Positions 57,286-64,000 of a DNA stretch of 64,000 nt are shown piece by piece. The DNA comes from Rhodopseudomonas faecalis (GTDB lineage: Bacteria > Pseudomonadota > Alphaproteobacteria > Rhizobiales > Xanthobacteraceae). A program made the position numbers and the translations under genes. The notes under the pieces are model-generated. The model made no database searches. It saw only the letters and a program-made list of their open reading frames with translations, and was not told the DNA's origin. The stretch is taken from contig NZ_QJTI01000011.1 in the NCBI RefSeq assembly GCF_003217325.1, positions 1-64,000 of the forward strand, written 5' to 3'. How positions within the stretch are numbered: the stretch's first letter is position 1; every line of letters begins with the position of its first letter.

Positions 57286-59730
57286 TCACGCAGTCTCTTG
57301 ATAGAGCGTTTCCTGTAACTCATGAACAGCCTTCTCAAAGCTCAACTTTCCTCCAAAAGCATTGATGAGCTGCACGACACTTCCCATATCGCTGAACGGA
57401 ATCACCTTCAGCACATTCGTGTCGTCTAGATTGAGAACGCCATCGTCGCAGTATTTGTCGAGCAACGCATCAAGCACGGCGCGCGCCTGGGGACCGTACT
57501 TTGCAAAAACGTCTCGCTTCCTGACGCTGTCCACCCGTTCGCGCCGGGTCAGCGGCTTCTGATCGAATGCGATGTGGCAGATCAAATCGAATGGATCGAG
57601 GTTCTTGCCAATCTCATCGGCAACGACATCCAGCGCCAATCCCTCGGCCTCCAATTCTTCGACGATCGCCTGCTTGCGCTCGGCAGACTTCCAGCGCTTG
57701 AGGAAGTCGTCGAGGCTGGCAAACCGTCTCTTCAGCGCAGCTTTGGTGAAATCGCGCAAGCTTTCGGTGACGAGGCGGCCGTTTTCGTCGAGATACTCGA
57801 TTCGTTCAGCGATAACCTGGGCGCCAACGCCATCAACATAGATCTTGCGTGCCCCTCCACCTGGTCCCGGAGGCACTCTCGGCCCATCGATGATAGTCTC
57901 GTCTTCCCCCGCCTCATATGGCGCTTGCTCGTTTTCTCCGAAGCCGTCGGGCGTCTCGTCGGGCGGGCTGACCGGATCGCCCTCACCCGGCTGGTAGATC
58001 TGCACGGGATCGCCGTCAAAATCAGGGTCCGCGAAATGGCCGGTCGCGCCTCGGAAGTCGATCAACGTGAAGTAGAATTTTTTGGTGTCTTCGTGAACGC
58101 GGGTGCCGCGCCCGACGATCTGCTTGAACTCGGTCATAGACCCAACTTCGCGATCCAAGACAATGAGGCGGCAGGTTTGGGCGTCTACTCCGGTTGAGAG
58201 CAACCGCGATGTTGTAACCAGCACCGGATAAGTCGATTCTGGATCGATGAAGTTGCCGAGTTGATCCTGGCCATCCTTGTCGTTTCCGGTGATGCGCATG
58301 ACGTAGCGATGGTTCTGCGCGACAAGATCGCCGTTCTCATTCACGAGCGCCTGCCGCATACGAGCGGCGTGTTCCTGGTCGACACAGAAGACAATCGTCT
58401 TCTGAAATCGATCACCGCTTTCTTTCAAGAACTCCGTAACCTTCTTCGCCACCAGCTTTGTTCGATCGTCAAGAACCAGATTACGGTCGAAATCCTTAGC
58501 ATTGTAGATGCGGTCTTCAACCTCGACTCCATCTCTGTCGAGTTGACCAAATTCCGGACGGTAGCCCTCGACGTCGCGATCGATGTGAACCTTCACGACC
58601 TTGTACGGAGCGAGGAAGCCGTCGCTAATGCCCTGCTTCAGTGAATAGGTGAATACGGGCTGGCCGAAGTACTCCGTGTTGGAAACGTATTCGGTCTCTT
58701 TGGGCGTAGCCGTCAGGCCGATCTGCGTGGCTCCGGAGAAATGGGTAAGGATTTCGCGCCAGGCAGAGTCTTCAGCGGCGCTGCCGCGATGGCATTCGTC
58801 GATGACTATCAAATCGAAGAAGCCTGACGAAAATTCTTTGTACAGCTTCTGCCGCTCTTCCGGGCCGGTGATCGCCTGATATAGGCCGAGGTAAATTTCG
58901 AAGGCCGTGTCGATCCGCCGCTTCTTGTCGAGAGCCAGGGTTAGGTCGACCTTGCTGCCGTCCTGCCGTTCGATCGTCTTCGACTCGGTGGAAAGCTTCG
59001 CCATCGCCGGACCGAATGGCCTGAAATCGTTGACCATCGTCTGATCGATCAGAACATTGCGGTCAGCCAAGAACAGGATGCGCTTCTTGCGACCCGCCTT
59101 CCACAGCCGCCAGATGATCTGAAAGGCGGTGTAGGTCTTGCCGGTTCCGGTCGCCATCACAAGAAGGATGCGATCGCGTCCCTTTGCGATTGCTTCAATC
59201 GCGGCGTTGACCGCGTTCACCTGATAGTAGCGCGGCTCCTTGCCGCTGCCGTCGTCGTAATAGTCCTGCAGGACAATCTGTTCGGCTTCCGGCGTCAAAC
59301 CTTTCCAGGCCCGATAGCGCGTCCAGAGGTCTGCAGGCGAAGGAAATGCCTCCATTGCCAGCGTGGTCTCCACAGCGCCGGCAGAGGCTGTGCGGTCATG
59401 AAACACGAAGCCATCGCCATTCGAGGAGAATACGAACGGGATGTTGAGCGCTGTCGCGTATTCCAGCCCTTGCTGGATTCCGGCTCCAACGCTGTTGGCA
59501 TTGTCCTTGGCCTCGATCACAGCCAACGGGATGTTCGGCTTGAAATAGAGGATGTAGTCGGCCCGCTTGGCCTTTCCGCGGCTAACCAGCTTCCCCCGAA
59601 CGATGATCCGACCCTTGGTAAAGCCGACTTCCTCGCGAATTTGCACCATCTCGTCCCACCCGGCCTTCCGTAGCGCAGGCGTGATGAACTTGGTGCAGAT
59701 GTCCCGTTCGCTTAATGAGCGCTTGTCCAT
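57286..59730 (-). CDS. hsdR: Type I restriction endonuclease subunit HsdR
   Basis: 814 residues. A PD-(D/E)XK nuclease domain lies at ~1-120 (ADYILYF with D58 and PLAVIEAKDN with E73 and K75). An SF2 translocase follows (~150-620): Walker A TGTGKTYTAFQ, DECHRG, a TATPKE motif and QIVGRGTR (motif VI). The C-terminal EcoEI_R_C-like domain (~680-810) connects to the HsdM/HsdS complex. It is first in the operon, so restriction and modification subunits are co-transcribed. Its promoter should lie at 59731-60010. Confidence 0.95.
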   Translation of the reverse strand: MDKRSLSERDICTKFITPALRKAGWDEMVQIREEVGFTKGRIIVRGKLVSRGKAKRADYILYFKPNIPLAVIEAKDNANSVGAGIQQGLEYATALNIPFVFSSNGDGFVFHDRTASAGAVETTLAMEAFPSPADLWTRYRAWKGLTPEAEQIVLQDYYDDGSGKEPRYYQVNAVNAAIEAIAKGRDRILLVMATGTGKTYTAFQIIWRLWKAGRKKRILFLADRNVLIDQTMVNDFRPFGPAMAKLSTESKTIERQDGSKVDLTLALDKKRRIDTAFEIYLGLYQAITGPEERQKLYKEFSSGFFDLIVIDECHRGSAAEDSAWREILTHFSGATQIGLTATPKETEYVSNTEYFGQPVFTYSLKQGISDGFLAPYKVVKVHIDRDVEGYRPEFGQLDRDGVEVEDRIYNAKDFDRNLVLDDRTKLVAKKVTEFLKESGDRFQKTIVFCVDQEHAARMRQALVNENGDLVAQNHRYVMRITGNDKDGQDQLGNFIDPESTYPVLVTTSRLLSTGVDAQTCRLIVLDREVGSMTEFKQIVGRGTRVHEDTKKFYFTLIDFRGATGHFADPDFDGDPVQIYQPGEGDPVSPPDETPDGFGENEQAPYEAGEDETIIDGPRVPPGPGGGARKIYVDGVGAQVIAERIEYLDENGRLVTESLRDFTKAALKRRFASLDDFLKRWKSAERKQAIVEELEAEGLALDVVADEIGKNLDPFDLICHIAFDQKPLTRRERVDSVRKRDVFAKYGPQARAVLDALLDKYCDDGVLNLDDTNVLKVIPFSDMGSVVQLINAFGGKLSFEKAVHELQETLYQETA

Positions 59731-60014
59731 AAGACCGGCGGATCATCCGATAGGGAAGAAGGCGGTGGCAGCGCTCTCACGGCCGACGCACGGTAGCCAA
59801 GCAACGTCTCGGATAAATGTGAGCATGCAAAAAAGACTCTTCATTGCCCCTTCCTACAGCGCGAGAGTGGAGCATGAAACAACCAGAAACTGAAGTTCCG
59901 GAATTAAGCAATTGGGGGCACGCGGCGCGCGATTCTTAACGCCACCTTTCCCAAGCAACCGACTGGATTCCGCTTGGAGAGCACTTCGGATGCCACCGCG
60001 GGCTATGCGATAGA

Positions 60015-60045
60015 AAGTGGGACTTAAGGTGGGACCTGGAAAAGG
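60015..60045 (+). repeat. Integrase arm-site candidate, right
   Basis: AAGTGGGACTTAAGGTGGGAC followed by CTGGAAAAGG is similar to 45160-45190 in the same orientation, about 70 bases inside attR. Two GTGGGAC units 12 bases apart in each. Confidence 0.45.
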
Positions 60046-60114
60046 TCGATGCGCACAAACCGGAAACTGCGCAAATTTACCGCCAGCCATGTTTTTGATA
60101 GTGCTGGATTTTTA

Positions 60115-60191
60115 TGGTACAGTTGGGTGGGTTCGAACCACCGACCTCCTGTTCCACAGACAGGCGCTCTAACCAGCTGAGCTACAACTGC
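60115..60191 (-). tRNA. tRNA-His (GTG), intact, the integration target
   Basis: 77 bases including CCA. Acceptor GCAGTTG pairs with CAACTGT (G1-U72), D arm GCTCAGCTGGTTAGAGC, anticodon arm CCTGT-CTGTGGA-ACAGG with anticodon GTG, and T arm GGTGG-TTCGAAC-CCACC. A73 and no encoded extra G at position -1, the recognised alphaproteobacterial variant of tRNA-His. Its 3' 55 bases are the attR repeat, so it stays intact after integration. Confidence 0.96.
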
Positions 60192-60285
60192 ATCCGTGTG
60201 CGGCCGTGGCCGCGGACGCGCGGAAACTAGGTGCAACGCGTCGTTTTGGCAAGGCCGAACCTGCGACCGCGACGAACGTCTACCC

Positions 60286-60315
60286 AAAAAAACAAGCCCG
60301 GGCAAATCCCGGGCT
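60286..60315 (-). terminator. Intrinsic terminator after the first phasin gene
   Basis: On the minus strand AGCCCGGG pairs with CCCGGGCT around a five-base loop, followed by TTG and seven T. It ends transcription 28 bases past the phasin stop. Confidence 0.9.
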
Positions 60316-60342
60316 CGTTGGCATCGACGGAACCCGGCAGCT

Positions 60343-60780
60343 TTAGGCCGCGGGCGGCGTGAACATCTTGGAAGCGCCGGCCTTGAGCGGCTCAACGGAG
60401 TCGGTCGCGAGCTTTTGGGTCAGCTCGACCAGCTCCTTGGTCTGGGTGGCCACGCTCTCGACCTGCTTGCGGGTGTGAACGCTGAGCAGATCAAAGGCTT
60501 CCGGCAGCGTCTTGGCGCCGACCAAGCTCTGCGCCAGGTCGAAAGAGGCCTCGGTGTTCGACTTTACGATGTCGAACAGTTTTGCCGAATAGTCGCCCGC
60601 GCCCTTGCTGACCGAGGAGAACGCGGCCTCGATGGCATCGTTCTGGGTTTCGGCGGCGCTCTTCAGCCGGCTGTAGCTTTCACGCGCCTGCGACATCCCC
60701 TGCTCGGCAAATGCACGCATCTGTTCGGGCATCTGAAAGCGGAGCACGGAAGCGGTGAAGGGATCGGTCGAATCGGCCAT
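60343..60780 (-). CDS. Phasin-family protein, first copy
   Basis: 145 residues, almost all helical. EQMRAFAEQGMSQARESYSRLKSAAETQNDAIEAAFSSVSKGAGDYSAKLFDIVKSNTEASFDLAQSLVGAKTLPEAFDLLSVHTRKQVE is the alphaproteobacterial Phasin_2 pattern. Phasins coat polyhydroxyalkanoate granules. It is followed by a strong terminator and preceded, 275 bases upstream, by a second phasin gene in the same direction. Confidence 0.88.
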   Translation of the reverse strand: MADSTDPFTASVLRFQMPEQMRAFAEQGMSQARESYSRLKSAAETQNDAIEAAFSSVSKGAGDYSAKLFDIVKSNTEASFDLAQSLVGAKTLPEAFDLLSVHTRKQVESVATQTKELVELTQKLATDSVEPLKAGASKMFTPPAA

Positions 60781-60990
60781 GCACGCGAGTCCTTATAAGA
60801 ATGGGGTTGAGGCAATCAGTTCAAAATTGGGACCGATTGACGCCCTGGCCGCTTGGCCCCGTCCACGTCGCGCGGTCTGCAGGCCGTTGATCAACAGCCT
60901 GTGAACGGTACCTACCATTTTCTTTGTGCATTGCAACATAAATCATTCCACGGCGCGGGATCGCGTCGTAACCGCCTTGCCCGCCAACGA

Positions 60991-61023
60991 AATCGGCGGC
61001 GGCCCACAGGACCACCGCCGATT
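60991..61023 (-). terminator. Terminator-like hairpin after the second phasin gene
   Basis: AATCGGCGG (60991-60999) pairs with CCGCCGATT (61015-61023). On the minus strand the stem is followed by TCGTT, a weak U-rich tail. Confidence 0.5.
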
Positions 61024-61055
61024 CACAAACACGGATTATGCTGCGCCGCGAACGG

Positions 61056-61439
61056 CTATTCCTTGGGCCGTCCGGCGTCCATCGCGGCGCGGCTGACGAT
61101 CTGGCCGAGCTCGCTGGCCTGTTCGGCGAGCGCCTTCATCTGGCCCTGCACATATTCGGTGTGCAGCCGCATCACCTCGGTGAGATCCTTGGCGTGCAGC
61201 AATTGCTGGGCATAATCGAGCGACACGGTCACGTTGCGTTCGGCATAGGACACCGCCTTGGCGGCGACATCCTTGGCGCCCTCGCGCACCGACGCGCCCC
61301 GGCCTTCAATGGCGTTCGCGGTCTGCTGGGCACTGGAGAGCATGTGCTCGAACGCCTTGCGGGCCTGATCGAAGCCGGCTTCCGCCATGCTGCGCATCTC
61401 TTTCGGAATCTCGAAGCGATCCCGCCCATTCTGTTCCAT
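61056..61439 (-). CDS. Phasin-family protein, second copy
   Basis: 127 residues with the same helical phasin fold (EIPKEMRSMAEAGFDQARKAFEHMLSSAQQTANAIEGRGASVREGAKDVAAKAVSYAERNVTVSLDYAQQLLHAKDLTEVMRLHTEYVQGQMKAL). AAGGAG sits 8 bases upstream of the ATG at 61439, so the longer frame to 61700 is rejected. The two genes are alike but not identical, an old tandem duplication. Each has its own terminator. Confidence 0.85.
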   Translation of the reverse strand: MEQNGRDRFEIPKEMRSMAEAGFDQARKAFEHMLSSAQQTANAIEGRGASVREGAKDVAAKAVSYAERNVTVSLDYAQQLLHAKDLTEVMRLHTEYVQGQMKALAEQASELGQIVSRAAMDAGRPKE

Positions 61440-61769
61440 GACTACCACTCCTTTTGAAATGCGGGCGCTTTCCGCCCGTTTCCCCCACCGATCCTCGTCA
61501 CTTGTAAGGTGGGCTGAACTCGCCCGTGTGACGTAGGCCGAACACACCCCATCGTGGACCATTGGCAGCTTTTTGCAATCCCACCGCGCGTCTGGCGCCC
61601 AGGTTCTGCCGAATCCGGCCGTTAACGTTATCTCCGCTTTGGCACCCTGGCAGTCGCCGCGGTCATGGACCTGATGGCGGCCGGAGGCGATACTAACCAA
61701 TTGTTAAGGCTATTTGCCTTGGCGAGAAGCCGACCGGGCCGTCAGGCCCGCGTCCCTGCAAGAGTGCCG
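61440..61769. other. Divergent intergenic region
   Basis: 330 bases between the phasin gene (leftward) and the PAS-domain gene (rightward), expected to hold both promoters. No gene or clear operator seen. Confidence 0.5.
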
Positions 61770-64000
61770 ATGACGAATACCAACGACCAGTTGCGAGGCG
61801 TGGATGACCCGCGTCTTGCCGTTCACGCCACCAGCGCCCGCGCGGCCTGGCTGTGGACGCTGGATGGCGCCCGCATCATCTGGGCTAATCCGGTCGGCGC
61901 GCGCGTGTTCGGCGCCGGCAACAGCGCAGCGCTCGCCGCCACTCCGCTGCACCCGGCCGATGGCCGTCGCCGCCAGATCGCCAGACTGGCCCCGCGGCTG
62001 ACCGGCCATGCCCCACGCCTCGAGCGGCTGCGCGGCTTTGGCGCCGCGATCGGCGCGCTCACCACCTGCGCCTGCAGCCGCCTGGAATTTAGCGATGGCA
62101 GCGCCGCGCTGCTGATCGTCACCGCCGAGCCAGTGCCACGGCCGATGCCAATGGTGGAACGGCTGCAATGCCTGGTCGAAGGCATCGACACCCCGATCGC
62201 CAGCTTTGCCCCGGACGGGCTGTTCATCGGCGCCAGCGCCGCGGCGCAGACGCTGATCGGCTTCCGGGATCTCAGCAATGGCACCATGGACGCGGCGCGC
62301 CAGCGGGCGCTCGCCGAGGGCCGCGCCGAATTGCCGATCGGCATCGGCCATATGGTGTTGCAGCGAATCGGCTCGGGTGCCGAGGTCGCGCTGGTGGCGC
62401 TGCTCGCCCCCGGCCCCGCCGAACCGCACAGCGCCGCCTCGCCGCCACCGCCCGAACCGCCGGCTGACGAGAGCAATACCGAGGCCGCGCCGGTGATGAC
62501 CGCACCAGCCCGGCCGGAACCGGAGCCGGAGCCGGAACCGACGCCCGCCGAGGTCGCGGGCCCGGAAATCGCCGCCGAGCCGGAAGCCGTCATCGAGACC
62601 GAGCCCAGCGCGCCGGAGACTTCTGTCGAATCGATCGCCGCTGAACCTAATGCCGCCCCGGCTGATCAAAGCAGCGACCAGGACGCCGCGCCCGCCGCCG
62701 CTCTGGAAGCTGATCTGGAAGAAGTCGCGTCTGCCAGCGCGCCTGAGCAATCGGCAAAGCCGATCGAAAGCGAGCCGGCCGAGATCACCGAGCCCGGCCT
62801 CACGGATCAGACCGCCAGCGAACCGGCCCTGGCCGCGCCGCCTGCGGAACATCAGCCTTGCGCCGATGCGCAATCGGCCACGCAAGCCGTCGAGGACAAC
62901 GCTGAGGAAGCGCCTCCGCAGACGGCAACGGCCGATACCGACAACGAACCCGACGCCGAGGCCGACGCGGTCGAGGGCTCGCCGGCCTGGTATGAAGAAC
63001 CGCTAAAGCAGCCGCGCCGCCATCCGCTGCGCTTCACCTGGCAGCTCGACGCCGAGCAGCGCTTCTCGATCGGCTCGGATGAATTCAGCCGGCTGATCGG
63101 GCCGCGCACGGCGGCCGGGTTCGGCCGGCCGTGGCGCGAGATCGCCGACCTGTTCCAGCTCGACCCTGACGGCGCGTTCGCGGCCGCGATTGCCAGCCGC
63201 CGCACCTGGAGCGGCGTCACGCTGCAATGGCCGGTCGATGGACCGCAACAACGGCTGGCGGTCGAACTATCCGGCCTGCCCGCCCAGGACTACGACGGCC
63301 GCTATATCGGCTATCGCGGGTTTGGCGTGTGCCACGACCTGGAAGCGCTCGACCGGCTGGCGGCGCTGCGACGCGGCGACGATCAAGCCACGGCGCCGCT
63401 GGCCCAGCCGCTGTCCGCCGATCGCCCGCAAGCGGCCACAGCGCCGAGCGCCGACCATTTTGAGAGCGACGCGCGGCTCGACGCTGCGCTGCTCGTCCCC
63501 CCCACTGTCCCGGACATGCCCTTGGATACACCGCATAACGTGCTGCCGTTCCGGCCGGCCAATGATGACCGCGCGCTGGTGCTGACCCCGGTCGAGAACA
63601 ACGCGTTCGACGAGCTGGCCCGGCAATTGTCGGCCAGGCTGCAAAGCGACGGCCCGGAGGGCGAGCCGGCCGACAGCGAGCCGACCGCCGAGCCGAGCGT
63701 GGCCGCGCCGGAGCCGACCGAGCCGCTCAGCGTCACAGCCAGCCAGGAGCTGGCGCTGATCGATCTGCTGCCGGTCGGCGTGCTGCTCTATCGGCTCGAC
63801 CGGCTGATCCACGCCAATCCGGCGTTTTTGACGCAAATGGGTTTTGCCAGTTTCGCCGCGCTGCAGGCGGCCGGCGGCGTCGATGCGCTGCTGGTCGAGA
63901 CCGAGAGCGGCGACAACCATTCAATCGACGTCGGCTCGGCGATTATCATTTGCCCGGCCCATGCTTCCGCTGAACATCCCTGCCCGCCGGCGCGCGCGCA
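61770..64000 (+). CDS. Large PAS-domain protein, probable sensor histidine kinase; 3' end beyond window
   Basis: At least 743 residues, open to the window edge. Residues ~15-130 form a first PAS-like region (SARAAWLWTLDGARIIWANPVGARVFG) and a second at ~130-215. Residues ~215-410 are an acidic, Pro/Ala/Glu-rich linker. A PAS domain follows (~415-530: LRFTWQLDAEQRFSIGSDEFSRLIG), then NVLPFRPANDD and another PAS start (LALIDLLPVGVLLYRLDRLIHANPAFL, ~655). The arrangement resembles the multi-PAS cell-cycle kinases of Bradyrhizobium and Rhodopseudomonas (PdhS/CckA/DivL group), whose kinase domain would lie beyond 64000. The ATG at 61770 has a weak ribosome binding site; an in-frame GTG lies 6 bases earlier. 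Confidence 0.75.
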   Translation, partial: MTNTNDQLRGVDDPRLAVHATSARAAWLWTLDGARIIWANPVGARVFGAGNSAALAATPLHPADGRRRQIARLAPRLTGHAPRLERLRGFGAAIGALTTCACSRLEFSDGSAALLIVTAEPVPRPMPMVERLQCLVEGIDTPIASFAPDGLFIGASAAAQTLIGFRDLSNGTMDAARQRALAEGRAELPIGIGHMVLQRIGSGAEVALVALLAPGPAEPHSAASPPPPEPPADESNTEAAPVMTAPARPEPEPEPEPTPAEVAGPEIAAEPEAVIETEPSAPETSVESIAAEPNAAPADQSSDQDAAPAAALEADLEEVASASAPEQSAKPIESEPAEITEPGLTDQTASEPALAAPPAEHQPCADAQSATQAVEDNAEEAPPQTATADTDNEPDAEADAVEGSPAWYEEPLKQPRRHPLRFTWQLDAEQRFSIGSDEFSRLIGPRTAAGFGRPWREIADLFQLDPDGAFAAAIASRRTWSGVTLQWPVDGPQQRLAVELSGLPAQDYDGRYIGYRGFGVCHDLEALDRLAALRRGDDQATAPLAQPLSADRPQAATAPSADHFESDARLDAALLVPPTVPDMPLDTPHNVLPFRPANDDRALVLTPVENNAFDELARQLSARLQSDGPEGEPADSEPTAEPSVAAPEPTEPLSVTASQELALIDLLPVGVLLYRLDRLIHANPAFLTQMGFASFAALQAAGGVDALLVETESGDNHSIDVGSAIIICPAHASAEHPCPPARA

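Larger units (their letters stand above)
44985..60169. mobile_element. Integrative element in tRNA-His with type I restriction-modification cargo
   Basis: A 15.2-kb segment bounded by a perfect 55-bp direct repeat, which is the 3' part of tRNA-His. The right copy belongs to the complete tRNA gene, the left is a remnant next to a tyrosine recombinase gene. Inside are two AlpA-like proteins, a primase-polymerase/ATPase protein, small unknown proteins and an hsdR-hsdM-hsdS operon with a fourth gene. The genes look less GC-biased than the flanks by eye. No conjugation genes are present, so it is probably mobilised by others or by phage. Confidence 0.9.

Noticed and set aside
61710-62885. 391-codon minus-strand frame at the right end
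   Set aside because: Arg/Gly-rich shadow of the large PAS-domain gene, which stays open on the plus strand to the window edge.

Overview
The window looks like chromosome of a purple non-sulfur phototrophic alphaproteobacterium of the Rhodopseudomonas palustris / Bradyrhizobium group. The evidence is the high GC content, the oxygen-independent bacteriochlorophyll gene bchE followed by bchJ and hemN, FixK-type and PpsR-type boxes ahead of bchE, phasin genes, GCGAGCGAAGC-type extragenic palindromes, and a tRNA-His of the alphaproteobacterial kind (A73, no extra 5' G). All calls come from reading the sequence; no database search was run.

Layout. 1-5.9 kb: chemotaxis genes on the minus strand (start of cheA, two methyl-accepting chemotaxis proteins, a receiver protein). 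6.6-9.5 kb: a BON-domain protein and a small operon with a metallophosphoesterase and a Ser/Thr kinase fused to a universal-stress domain. 9.8-14.3 kb: a small Cys-containing protein, then bchE-bchJ-hemN closed by two tandem terminators. 14.5-22.2 kb: small proteins, a CsoR-like repressor divergent from a copper P-type ATPase carrying two YHS domains, a hemerythrin-like protein, queD, a membrane diguanylate cyclase and a small protein with eRF1-like flavour. 22.6-25.6 kb: a translationally coupled four-gene operon (DUF134-NifX fusion, two MinD-type ATPases with 2x[4Fe-4S] inserts, a second NifX-type protein) that resembles the orange-protein (ORP) gene set of sulfate reducers. 25.8-29 kb: a MacB/Lol-type ABC exporter with its membrane-fusion protein. 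29-33 kb: hydrolase, small proteins, repeats, msrB and msrA. 33.4-40.5 kb: a degenerate tRNA-Cys-like sequence, a terminator close in front of carB, then carB, greA, an Lrp-type regulator, trxB and a LysR-type regulator. 40.5-44.7 kb: a candidate three-hairpin small RNA, an orphan ParA, small proteins and a HerA-like ATPase.

44,985-60,169 is a 15.2-kb integrative element in the 3' part of tRNA-His. It is bounded by a perfect 55-bp direct repeat and carries a tyrosine recombinase, several small DNA-binding proteins, a large primase-polymerase/ATPase protein, and a type I restriction-modification operon (hsdR-hsdM-hsdS). Coupled to hsdS is a fourth gene, with a GIY-YIG-like C-terminus and a possible PUA/EVE-like N-terminus. 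Beyond the tRNA lie two phasin genes and the beginning of a large PAS-domain protein that runs off the right edge.

The strongest leads for something not well described are the ORP-like operon in a phototroph, the accessory nuclease-like gene of the type I system, the tRNA-Cys-like element ahead of carB, and the small RNA with a CCUCCUCC loop at 40.5-40.7 kb.
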